From: Rhodophyticola sp. CCM32
Lineage (GTDB): Bacteria > Pseudomonadota > Alphaproteobacteria > Rhodobacterales > Rhodobacteraceae
DNA: 64,000 nt
Direction: 5' to 3'
Assembly: GCF_004751985.1 (NCBI RefSeq)
Contig: NZ_CP038492.1
Span: forward strand, 248,001 to 312,000
This document shows positions 17,520 through 25,218 of the stretch, one piece after another (the stretch's first letter is position 1; every line of letters starts with the position of its first letter). The translations under genes were made by a program, and so were the position numbers. The notes under the pieces were generated by a model. It was given only the letters and a program-made list of their open reading frames with translations, was not told the origin of the DNA and ran no database searches.

Positions 17520-18348
17520 GGGCGTAGACTCATAAGAACCAAATCACTGTAGCGGCGATGTGGGCGGCCGCGAGGAAGGTGTTGGGGCATCGGAATGTGC
17601 GCAGGCTGAGTTGTCGCCAGTCTTTCAGGCGATTGAACATGCGCTCTACGATATTGCGGGTTTTGTAGAGATCTGCGTCATATTCAAACTGCACCTTGCG
17701 GTTTTTGCGGGGCGGGATGCAGGCTGTTGCCTCTGCCTTGGTCAGCCAGTCACGCAGGTGATTGGCGTCATAGCCACGGTCCGCGATGACGGTGCAGCCT
17801 TTGGCGACATAGGGTTCAAGGCACTGGCGTGCTTGGGAAATATCGGCCCGATTTCCCGCAGTCAGCCCCAAGTGAACCGGGCAACCGCCACCGTCGCAAA
17901 CCAGATGCAGCTTCGAATTCAGCCCGCCTTTGGTCTTGCCGATGCTCCGTCCGCCCGGGCTGTTTTTTTGACACCGTTCGCTGCGATCCGATGCGTTTTG
18001 ACATGGCTCGCATCGATCATGAGTGTCGACAGGTCGGCCGTCTCGCGCGCCAGCGCGTCAAAGACACGTTCGAAAACGCCTGCCTCGGACCAACGTTTCC
18101 AGCGGTTGTAGAGCGTCTTTGCCGGGCCATATTCGGGCGGCACATCGGACCAGCGATAGCCTCGCTGGATACAGAAAATGATCCCGGACAAGACACGACG
18201 ATCATCCACCCGTGGCACGCCTCGGGGCTTGTTTGGCAGCAAAGGACTGATTTTATTGAACTGTTCTTCGGTGAGCCAGAAATTCGACGACATGAAACCT
18301 CCCAGATTTCACATCTTGAAGCACATCGCCATTTATAGGTCTACGCCC
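17520..18348 (-). mobile_element. Intact IS5-family (IS427 group) insertion sequence
   Basis: An 829-bp element bounded by imperfect inverted repeats beginning GGGCGTAGAC and flanked by TA (CTA) on both sides, the usual duplication for this group. It encodes a transposase in two frames (see next entry). It is inserted in a serine recombinase pseudogene, and its removal restores the reading across the junction. Ends, coding region and target duplication are all present, so it may still be active. Confidence 0.88.
17530..18293 (-). CDS. IS427-group transposase (two frames, programmed -1 frameshift)
   Basis: OrfA (18293-17919) starts MSSNFWLTEEQFNKI and carries the DUF4096-type N-terminal region and the first catalytic Asp (LSTLMIDASHVKTH). 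OrfB (to 17530) carries IADRGYDANHLRDWL and RNIVERMFNRLKDWRQL with the other acidic residues. The frames meet at a run of seven A (reverse complement of about 17958-17964), after which the sequence reads GKTKGGLNSKLHL. This is the standard frameshift site, so the two parts make one transposase. Confidence 0.88.
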
Positions 18349-18605
18349 TAGTATTGCTGCTGGCGACGATGCGGTCGAGGACGTACAAGACCAAAGCTTC
18401 TATTATCTTATGAATAAAGCATGTCTCGAAATACCTGAAATATCCAGAATTACAAAACCCCCGAGAAAGCAATCGCTTGGCAGGGCTTTGTGAGTCGGGT
18501 TTTTCGAGATTTACTATAGAAGGTCAGATTTGGCGGCCCGAATTCGGGGTCCGGTACTCAAACCGTCTCACGGCTATCGGGCGCACAGACCAAGTCGGGC
18601 CCCCT
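18349..18605 (-). pseudogene. Recombinase remnant beyond the IS, then unassigned sequence
   Basis: Directly after the IS (from 18349 to about 18400, minus strand) lies the continuation of the serine recombinase (LVLYVLDRIVASSN in the coding frame). The remaining bases to 18605 are AT-rich and show no gene or clear structure. Confidence 0.45.
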
Positions 18606-19598
18606 CTACCGTAACCAGAGTTTCTCGCGTTTCAGGGTGTTTCGGATGGCTTGCTCGCGGCGGGGCAGGTTGTTTTGATCAAACAAGGCGCGGGCTTTCT
18701 CGCCTTTGGACTGGTAGATCATGCGTTTCATCGGCTCATAGGCTTTCAGGACTTTTTTGACCCAGTTGGGGGCTGCGACCTCTGCCAGGGCGTCGATCAC
18801 GGATTGGGGCTCTCGGGCATAGAGCAGCGGCAGGACCCGGTAGTGGCAACTGGTTTGCCCGTCAAGCCAGCCCGGTTCCAGCGTGTCGCGACCGCCGCCA
18901 AGGGCGTGGATCACAAGGGGCAGGGCCACCTGATCAAGCCAGGGATCCAGAGACTGGCAGACCAGTTCCCCGGGCGCGTCATCGCGGATTGCAACCGCAT
19001 ATTCCAGATAGCGGGCACCGAAGACATGAGGGCATTTGTAATAGAAGAAGCCTGCGTTGAAATAGAGATAACGCTGCCAGTATTCATCGGGCTGGTCGAG
19101 ATCGAGGGAGCTTTCGAAATCGAGCCCGAATTTATCATAGAGGGATTTCCAGGTGGCGGTATATCCGGGGCCGTAGAGCTCTTGCCGGGGCCATGTGTCT
19201 TCGCGTCTGAGAGAGGCGGAGGGTCTGGTGAAATCGAAGGGCACCCGGGTCAGGTCCCCGGTGATCAGGGTATCTGTGTCGAAAAAGACGAAAGGTTCTC
19301 CTTTGGGCAGGGCTGTCAGGGCCTCGATCTTGTTGCCATAGGGGTAGCTGTCACCGAAATGCCGGGTCTCGAAGGGCAGGATTTCGGCGTCGAGACGCGC
19401 AAATAACTGGCGCACGGCCTCGTCATTGATACGGGGGTCTTTCTGCCAGCGAGGCCCGGGCTGCGGCTCGGCAATATAAAGCGTGCCGGGAAAGTCGGGG
19501 TTGTGATGCCGGAAAGACGCGGCAAACAAGGCCGCCTCATATTGCAACCGGCCCGCTTGCGCGACGACGAAGACGTTAAAGGGATGATCTGGGGGCAT
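18606..19598 (-). CDS. Glycosyltransferase-like protein (GT-A type, DxD motif)
   Basis: A 330-residue soluble protein. FVFFDTDTLITGDL at about residues 103-116 resembles the DxD metal/nucleotide-sugar site of GT8-like enzymes, preceded by an N-terminal beta-strand (FNVFVVAQAGRLQYEAALF). The remainder is rich in aromatic residues and suits a sugar or acceptor site. I recognise the fold type only; donor and acceptor are unknown. It is a complete gene isolated between mobile elements. Confidence 0.6.
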   Translation of the reverse strand: MPPDHPFNVFVVAQAGRLQYEAALFAASFRHHNPDFPGTLYIAEPQPGPRWQKDPRINDEAVRQLFARLDAEILPFETRHFGDSYPYGNKIEALTALPKGEPFVFFDTDTLITGDLTRVPFDFTRPSASLRREDTWPRQELYGPGYTATWKSLYDKFGLDFESSLDLDQPDEYWQRYLYFNAGFFYYKCPHVFGARYLEYAVAIRDDAPGELVCQSLDPWLDQVALPLVIHALGGGRDTLEPGWLDGQTSCHYRVLPLLYAREPQSVIDALAEVAAPNWVKKVLKAYEPMKRMIYQSKGEKARALFDQNNLPRREQAIRNTLKREKLWLR

Positions 19599-19730
19599 AT
19601 CTGCTCACTGGCCCGAACGGCGTGTGGTCAGTCTAAAGCGAAATCGTTTTATTCTGCAACATCGCTCATTGAAATTCGCGTTCGAGATCAGCATCTTGCT
19701 GATCGAGAGGCAGAGGATTTTGATACAGAT

Positions 19731-20625
19731 TAGAGCGTTTTGCGTTTAATTGGTTCCATATCCTGCGGCTTTGAAGAAGTTGAAGCCTTCTTCGTCCGTG
19801 AAGAGATCGCACACTTGACCGACCGCGTTCCATAACGCGTCATATGTTCTTGCTGCGGCTTTTCGGATCAGCGTTTTGAGCTTTGAGAAAGCCATCTCTA
19901 TGGGGTTGAGATCGGGCGAGTATGGCGGCAAGAACAAGAACCACGCACCGACATCGCGCAACATTTCGGCGGCCCGCGCACTTTTGTGGCTGGAAAGGTT
20001 GTCCAGGATGATCACGTCCCCCTTGCTCAGGGTCGGTGCGAGTTGGGTTTCGACGTAGGTATCGAATGTCACGCGGTTCATGGCACCGTCGATGACCCAT
20101 GGCGCGTCCAGCCTGTTATGTCGCAACGCCGCGACAAAGGTTTGCGTGCGCCAGTGCCCGAAAGGCGCGTGATCGACCAGCCGCTGACCGCGCGGTGCCC
20201 AGCCGGTCGTCTTGGCCATGTTGGTTTTCAGCCAGGTTTCGTCAATGAAGCCAATACGTTCCAGCATATGTGCCATGAACGGCTGGCTGTGTGTGATCCA
20301 GATATGCCTTTGCCGGGCAACCTTGGCACGCTTCTGCTCAAGAGCTTGCAGGTCTTTTTTTATGCGTCAGCCCGAGCCGCTGAAAAAGTCGCCAGACCGA
20401 GCTAAAGCACCCTGCCTTAAACTTGACTCACAAATACCCTGCCACGCTTCGCGTTCCCGGGACATTTGTGATGTGCGATGTCTCAGGTTTAAGGCAGCAT
20501 GCTGTAGGAGCGACAGACACGCCGCGCTCTGCCTGTAAACGCGCCGCCATTTCGTCAAGCGTGATCTCGCCTTTGGCGTCCACCTGCGCGCGCACCCAAT
20601 CTTTGTGAGGCGTCAGCTTGCCTAT
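19731..20625 (-). mobile_element. IS630 family element, interrupted by a miniature element
   Basis: The C-terminal part (minus strand, stop at 19746) has the DDE motifs IGFIDETWLKTNM, VIILDNLSSHKSARA and PPYSPDLNPIEMAFSKLK. The upstream part reads THKKDLQALEQKRAKVARQRH across a run of seven A at 20355-20361, where the frame changes, as is common in IS630. The N-terminal part (DWVRAQVDAKGEITLDEMAARL) lies at 20508-20620, separated by the 104-bp palindromic element. Removing that element with one TA gives GVSVAPSSVWRLFQRLG in one frame. The left end is probably the TA at 19731. The right end is cut where the helicase fragment begins. Confidence 0.85.
20403..20506 (-). mobile_element. Palindromic miniature element (MITE-like), copy 2, inside IS630
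   Basis: The same 104-bp TA-flanked unit, with two differences from copy 3. Its terminal arms (TAAAGCACCCTGCCTTAAAC; and TACAGCATGCTGCCTTAAAC from the other end) are good inverted repeats. It disrupts the IS630 transposase: in the transposase frame the element brings an in-frame stop, so here it is inactivating. This copy gives the best evidence for mobility, since the empty site can be rebuilt exactly. Confidence 0.92.
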
Positions 20626-21168
20626 GGGGTTCCGCCGCTATTCGGGGGCGATCCCGGGATGATCCATGATCGTGTTATCGAGAAGATGTTCGACATTCTC
20701 GAAGGGAGTTTTGAGCCGAGCTACATGGATCAAGCAGCCCTGCGCCTGCTTAGCGAGGCTTGCGCCAACTATGCGCGGCAGGGGTTCGCGGCAACGCCTT
20801 TCGTTGAGTTGGGTGGAGGCGCATGTATTCTGGCAACGCGCTGCGGCACGGTAAAAACGACGACGCTGGCCATGGCACTGGGCGCATCAGGTTTTCAGAT
20901 CACTCAGCACGATGGGTTTTTATTGGTTGAGACAGGCGACGCTGATCACTCTTTGGGGCAGGTGCTATCGGCAATGGCCTACGAGGAGATGCCCGATCTA
21001 TTCACCCATGCTCCGAACCTAGTTTTTGAGAAGTACCACCCTTATCTGACGCCCGATTTATTGAAACTGGATGCTCTTTCGACACGTGTTGACGCCGGTT
21101 GCCTGCAAAAGCTGTGCGCGGATCTTCAGGAATACACGAGCGACCGGATTGGATTGAAACCAAGCTGA
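20620..21168 (+). pseudogene. C-terminal remnant of a DEAD/DEAH-type helicase
   Basis: About 180 codons beginning at PPLFGGDPGMIHDRVIEKMF right after the cut IS630 end. The pattern (PPxFGG, HDRV, YMDQAALRLLSEACANY, later VFEKYHPYLTPDLLKLDALS) matches the C-terminal region of large SF2 helicases of the kind found in mobile and defence loci. The helicase motor domains are absent, and the nearest start codon is inside the IS, so this is a fragment. The family assignment comes from memory of sequence pattern only. Confidence 0.45.
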
Positions 21169-21247
21169 ACGCGCAACCGTTCGAGGCGTTATCAAAAATT
21201 TAAGATCAATTTGACATGATCTTGGTTCGTCAATCGCGGAAAAATCC

Positions 21248-22951
21248 ATGAATCAGTCATTTTCAGAGTTTCTCCGCTCCGGCGGTGAAGGAGAGTTTCT
21301 TTTGCGCAAATCGACCACCGGCATGATCGGTCGCCGGGTTGGTTGGTCCGTTAAAAACGCATTACCCAACTACAGTTCCCTACGAGCAGCCTTCGAGGGC
21401 CAGCTTGGCGAGGCAGCAGCTGAAAACGCCAGCATGCTTCTGGCCGCGTTGGCAGAATCCTACGATCCACTCCTTGAAGAGCAAGACCTGCCCAACATCG
21501 ACACGGCGACAAACGAAACGCTGGCCGTCTGGGATCAGCGGCTGGCAAGAATCCGGGCCGAATGGCATTCTCATCCTCAGCGATTGCGGCCTCTTCGGCT
21601 GGCAATGGAGGAAAGGCTGTTGCGCAGCTATGCGGGTTTGATCAATGAAATCAGACAGCGTGAACTGGGCATTGAGCAATACACTTGGGAAACGGTTGGT
21701 GATGAGAGGGTCCGCGCGGGACATGCCGCTCTGGATGGCCGTGTTTTCCGCTGGGATTCAGATGGCGAGCGCCCCGGAGAGGCCCCAAATTGCCGCTGTT
21801 CGGCCCGTCCGGTGCCACCTGATACGGGTATCGGTGTCTTGGGGCCGCTTGGTCTGCTGGACCGCTTCCTCGGAACCCTTGATGAGGATTTCTCGGCTGG
21901 TCTGGGCGTCCGGCCACAATCATTTTCCGAACGGCTCCGCGATCTGTTCCAGCCCGAACCCGGCGTGACTATCGACGGCGAAATGCTCGATATCCAAACG
22001 CAGGGTGATCTCGCCGTTGCCTTCCAGCAGCTTGGCGACGCGATCAAGGATGATCCGGGTGCGTTCCTGGACTTGATCGGTCGCTATGGCGAGGGCTTTG
22101 ATCGGCTGGCATCGGTGTTTGGTATCACCAATGCCGAAGCCCTGATGACGGCGGCGGCCTTGGCTGCCTCGGGTGCCCCGGAAGCGCTGGTCAATGAGGC
22201 GCTGACCCAATCGCGAAGCGCCATTGATCGGTTTGTGGGTGGAACGGCAACGTCCTTGGTGGATATTGCCGACGCCATCCGAAACATCCCGAACATCCGA
22301 TGGTCAGATATTCGCCGTGTTGCGCAGGCGCTTTATGCCGACCCATCGGCGCTGCCTGAGGCGATGGTCGAGCCATTCAGAGAACGCATTGCCGTTGGCG
22401 ATTACGCGGGCGCATTGGGATACGCCCTGCCGGAGGTGATCGCGGGCGTGGCCGCACTGGGCCGAGTGCGCAATCGTGCCGAGGGGCTATCCGCGCCCGA
22501 AGAACTCACGCTTGAGCGGCTTCAAACCGACCCCGACTTCGAGGGCATTCTCAATGCGGGGTCGAATGCGCCTCGGTTCGAGCGCTGGATCAATCAGGGC
22601 GGCAATGTTGAGCTTATGCCAGAAGGGCATTTCCGCTACTCTGCCGAGATTGACGTGCAGGGTCAGCGCCAGCGGGTCTCGGTGGAATATCCCGAGGGAT
22701 ACCCGGATTTCACCCCCTTCATGACACATCCGAGCGGGGTGAGATCTGTTGAGATTGAGGTGTCGGGGCATTCACGAACAGATAATCGGCGCGCCAACAC
22801 GGAAGCTGGTCACCCGGAATGGGGAAGCAGTCCGCCTGCAGGATGGGTTTGGCACCATGTCGAAGATGCGCGAACAATGCAGCTGATTCCACTCGAAATA
22901 AACCGCGATTTCTATCATCTTGGCGGCGCATCAATTGCGAGGAACCAATGA
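21248..22951 (+). CDS. MuF-domain polymorphic toxin with WHH-type nuclease C-terminus
   Basis: A 567-residue protein with a GGAAA ribosome site. Residues about 100-190 form a phage head-morphogenesis (Mu gpF/SPP1 gp7) domain: YTWETVGDERVRAGHAALDG and NCRCSARPV. Residues about 200-450 are a helical, Asp/Ala-rich linker. Residues about 460-567 are a different, Gly/Pro- and His-containing module ending with WVWHHVEDARTMQLIPLEI and DFYHLGGASIAR. This is the WHH signature of HNH/EndoVII-fold DNases used as toxin tips (W535, H536, H537, H557). The SUKH gene overlaps its stop, giving a classic toxin-immunity order. No portal, terminase or capsid gene is near, so this is an orphan or remnant of a prophage module. 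The DNase activity is predicted. Confidence 0.85.
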   Translation: MNQSFSEFLRSGGEGEFLLRKSTTGMIGRRVGWSVKNALPNYSSLRAAFEGQLGEAAAENASMLLAALAESYDPLLEEQDLPNIDTATNETLAVWDQRLARIRAEWHSHPQRLRPLRLAMEERLLRSYAGLINEIRQRELGIEQYTWETVGDERVRAGHAALDGRVFRWDSDGERPGEAPNCRCSARPVPPDTGIGVLGPLGLLDRFLGTLDEDFSAGLGVRPQSFSERLRDLFQPEPGVTIDGEMLDIQTQGDLAVAFQQLGDAIKDDPGAFLDLIGRYGEGFDRLASVFGITNAEALMTAAALAASGAPEALVNEALTQSRSAIDRFVGGTATSLVDIADAIRNIPNIRWSDIRRVAQALYADPSALPEAMVEPFRERIAVGDYAGALGYALPEVIAGVAALGRVRNRAEGLSAPEELTLERLQTDPDFEGILNAGSNAPRFERWINQGGNVELMPEGHFRYSAEIDVQGQRQRVSVEYPEGYPDFTPFMTHPSGVRSVEIEVSGHSRTDNRRANTEAGHPEWGSSPPAGWVWHHVEDARTMQLIPLEINRDFYHLGGASIARNQ

Positions 22952-23445
22952 TTTTTGACAGGCAAAACAAACCGACCGATGAAGCTCAAATCAAGGATTT
23001 TGAGGCGAGCAGAGGTTTCACGCTTCCTGAAGATTACAGGGTGTTCCTTCTGAAATACAATGGCGGTCGACCCGCAGACGCAAATTCCTCATTTCAGCCA
23101 GACAGACTTACCTGGTTAAGCGTAGAAGAATTTTTTGGATTTACAGAAGAATCGCTAAATGACATCGCAAGTTTTCGCTACAATGACTTCTCAGACTACA
23201 TCCATGCGCGCTTGCTTCAAGTCGCCAATACGGGTTCGCAAGGCATATACATCGACCTGCGAGAAGGGTCTATGCACGGCAAAATCTACATTTTGGCTCG
23301 TCCCGCAAACGAAACTGTTTTGGTCGACGACGCGGGTTTTGAGGACGACGGCGACTATGACGAAGCCAGGTTTCTTCATCCCGTCGCAAGCAGCTGGTCT
23401 GAATTCATAGCTATGCTCGGCCCCGATCCACAACTTGAAGAATGA
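22948..23445 (+). CDS. SUKH (SMI1/KNR4) family immunity protein
   Basis: 165 residues. The ATG overlaps the toxin stop (ATGA), indicating coupled translation. The SUKH pattern is visible: IKDFEASRGFTLPEDYRVFL then KYNGG near residues 15-40, WLSVEEFFGF about residue 55, and a late acidic segment (VLVDDAGFEDDGDYDEARF) with ASSWSEFIAML near the end. Members of this superfamily neutralise many nuclease toxins by binding them. Its role here as the antidote of the preceding WHH toxin follows from position and family. Confidence 0.9.
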   Translation: MIFDRQNKPTDEAQIKDFEASRGFTLPEDYRVFLLKYNGGRPADANSSFQPDRLTWLSVEEFFGFTEESLNDIASFRYNDFSDYIHARLLQVANTGSQGIYIDLREGSMHGKIYILARPANETVLVDDAGFEDDGDYDEARFLHPVASSWSEFIAMLGPDPQLEE

Positions 23446-23691
23446 GTGCTGAGTGGGCGCTTTGATTATTCTAATCCGATTGTGGCCAGACAATTTGCGG
23501 CCGCCGTGCCGCTTTTTGTCGACTTCCCCTTTTCGTAGTTCATTCATCTGGTGCCGTTCAGGCAAGTGTCCCGGGTGCGGCTCAAGCTAACTCACTGCGT
23601 CACCTAACAATTGCTCACAAGTATGCCTTGCATATGGAAAGCTTGAGCCGCGATCTTATTCCGCCCCGACGACAGTGGCCTTGCGCATGCG

Positions 23692-23970
23692 CTATCGGGT
23701 TTTGGGGCCAGGCTTTTTGGGCCTCGGCAAGGCCAGAGCCTCGGTCTGCATCACAATCGTTTCTAAAGCACCCTGCCTTAAACTTGAATCACAAATACCC
23801 TGCCACGCTTCGCGTTCCCGGGACATTTGTGATGCGCGATGTCTCAGGTTTAAGGCAGCATGCTGTAGTTGATTTTCGGGCAATGAAGACACAGCAACAG
23901 CCAACCGATCCATCATCTGGGATCGTATGCTAGGCGGTTCGGCGTAGGAGCGGCATAGGGTGTTTTGCAT
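23692..23970 (-). CDS. Possible small gene carrying an in-frame miniature element
   Basis: A 92-residue minus-strand frame beginning MQNTLCRSYAEPPS, with GGGA nearby as a weak ribosome site, and ending KKPGPKTR. The 104-bp palindromic unit lies inside it in the phase that stays open and adds 34 codons. Without the insert the frame would be 58 codons. I do not recognise either flank, so this may be a chance frame in degenerate DNA. Confidence 0.25.
   Translation of the reverse strand: MQNTLCRSYAEPPSIRSQMMDRLAVAVSSLPENQLQHAALNLRHRASQMSREREAWQGICDSSLRQGALETIVMQTEALALPRPKKPGPKTR
23764..23867 (-). mobile_element. Palindromic miniature element (MITE-like), copy 3
   Basis: A 104-bp TA-flanked copy closest to the family consensus. 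The outer arm CCTGCCTTAAACTTGA pairs with TCAGGTTTAAGGCAG, the inner arm ATCACAAAT with ATTTGTGAT, and a CGCTTCGCG hairpin is inside. Its minus-strand 34-codon frame is open and in phase with the surrounding short frame. Confidence 0.9.
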
Positions 23971-24150
23971 TTTGGGTCCCAAGTTGGGCTGGTTCGCTAA
24001 ACGAAATCTGGGCTGTTGAAGCGCCAAATCGCTGCATCACGGCCCAAGCAAATCAGCTTCAACTGCCTACTATGTGCCTACTAACGCCAAACACCCCCTT
24101 GAGCCACCTCGCTGAGGTGTCTCGTAAATCTCTGATCTACTTGAATTCTT

Positions 24151-24225
24151 TGGCTCCGGCGGTAGGGATCGAACCTACGACCAATTGATTAACAGTCAAC
24201 TGCTCTACCGCTGAGCTACGCCGGA
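24151..24225 (-). tRNA. tRNA-Asn (anticodon GTT)
   Basis: 75 bases with encoded CCA. The acceptor stem pairs TCCGGCG with CGCCGGA, the D arm contains AGCTCAGCGGTAGAGC, the anticodon loop CTGTTAA gives GTT, and the T loop is GGTTCGATCC. It is the right-hand border of the accessory stretch that starts at tRNA-Leu. Its 3' end points into that stretch, as expected for an integration site. Confidence 0.97.
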
Positions 24226-24295
24226 ACTGAGCGCCGATATAGCAAGCCCGATTTGCCGCGTCCAGTGGGCAGGGGTGAAAAACCCCTTTGGATTT

Positions 24296-25174
24296 TCAAA
24301 CTGATCTGAACCGGGCGCTGGCAGACAGATCGCCATCGGTTGTGATGAGATTTCTTTCTTCCAGATCAATAAGATGGGCCAGAATATTGCGCTCTGCCAT
24401 TGGCAGAAGGGCAGGCGGTGTATCTGTATAGATGCGCTCTGCCAGACCGGCGGTGTCTGCGGGGGCGGTTTTCAGGGCGTCAAGGATTGCGGTCTCGCGG
24501 GTGCGACGATGGGCGACCAGTTCGGCACAGCGGGTTTGCGGGTCGTGCACCGGCGCGCCATGGCCGGGGTAGTATATGCGGTCATGGCGGGCCAGCAGCC
24601 CGTTGAGAGAGGCGTAAAAGGCAGTCATGTCCCCATCAGGCGGCGAGATCAGCGAACTGGACCATCCCATGACCAGATCGCCTGAAAAAAGCGCACCCTT
24701 CCAGACGAAGCTGAGATGATTGGCCATATGGCCGGGGGTGGTGAGGGTTTCAATCTGCCAGCCGGCTCCGGTCACAACCTCTCCATCGGTCAGCCGCCTG
24801 TCTGGCGCGAAACTGTCATCCACACCCTCGCCGCCGCCGATCAGACCGGTGCGGGCCAGTGTCTGCATCGTGGCGCTGCGGCCCCAGTCACTTGGACCGG
24901 CGGCCAGAACCGGGGCGCCGGTGGCCAGGGCCAGAGGGCGGGCGAGAGGGGAATGGTCCAGATGCGAATGGGTGACAAGGATCGCGGTGATGCGCTGGCT
25001 GGGGCCGACCGCCGCCAGAATGGCGTCCAGATGCGCGTCAATGGCCGGGCCCGGGTCGATCACCGCCAGATCGGTCTGGCCGAGCAGATAGGTATTGGTG
25101 CCCTGTTCGGTCATCGGCGAGGGGTTGGGGGCCAGGATACGGCGCAATCCCGGTTCCATCTGGGTCAGAGCCAT
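24296..25174 (-). CDS. MBL-fold metallo-hydrolase (LACTB2-like)
   Basis: A 292-residue protein with metal-binding motif THSHLDHSPLA (about residues 68-78), further ligands in GHMANHLSF, SGDLVMGW and GHGAPVHDP, and a C-terminal helical region as in LACTB2-type hydrolases. The N-terminus NPSPMTEQGTNTYLLG is typical of this subgroup. Substrate unknown; relatives include endoribonucleases and thioesterase-like enzymes. It diverges from the histidine kinase gene. Confidence 0.88.
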   Translation of the reverse strand: MALTQMEPGLRRILAPNPSPMTEQGTNTYLLGQTDLAVIDPGPAIDAHLDAILAAVGPSQRITAILVTHSHLDHSPLARPLALATGAPVLAAGPSDWGRSATMQTLARTGLIGGGEGVDDSFAPDRRLTDGEVVTGAGWQIETLTTPGHMANHLSFVWKGALFSGDLVMGWSSSLISPPDGDMTAFYASLNGLLARHDRIYYPGHGAPVHDPQTRCAELVAHRRTRETAILDALKTAPADTAGLAERIYTDTPPALLPMAERNILAHLIDLEERNLITTDGDLSASARFRSV

Positions 25175-25218
25175 TCGCTTGTCCTTTGCACCGCCCTGCG
25201 CCCCGGGTTAGATGGGGC

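Larger units (their letters stand above)
23446..24150. other. Degenerate stretch between immunity gene and tRNA-Asn
   Basis: About 700 bases with no clear conserved gene. It contains miniature element copy 3 and a low-confidence short frame around it (both listed separately). The last 100 bases before the tRNA-Asn 3' end contain a CACCTCGCTGAGGTG-type hairpin. It could be the inner edge of an integrated element, but no integrase gene or direct repeat was found. Confidence 0.5.

Noticed and set aside
20399..20510. 4-bp (GAGC) target duplication for miniature element copy 2
   Set aside because: Only removal of the element with a TA duplication restores the IS630 reading frame, and the other three copies share TA but not GAGC at their ends.
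5591..24150. A single prophage or integrative element with att sites
   Set aside because: No integrase gene and no duplicated tRNA 3' end were found in the window; the stretch looks like several events.
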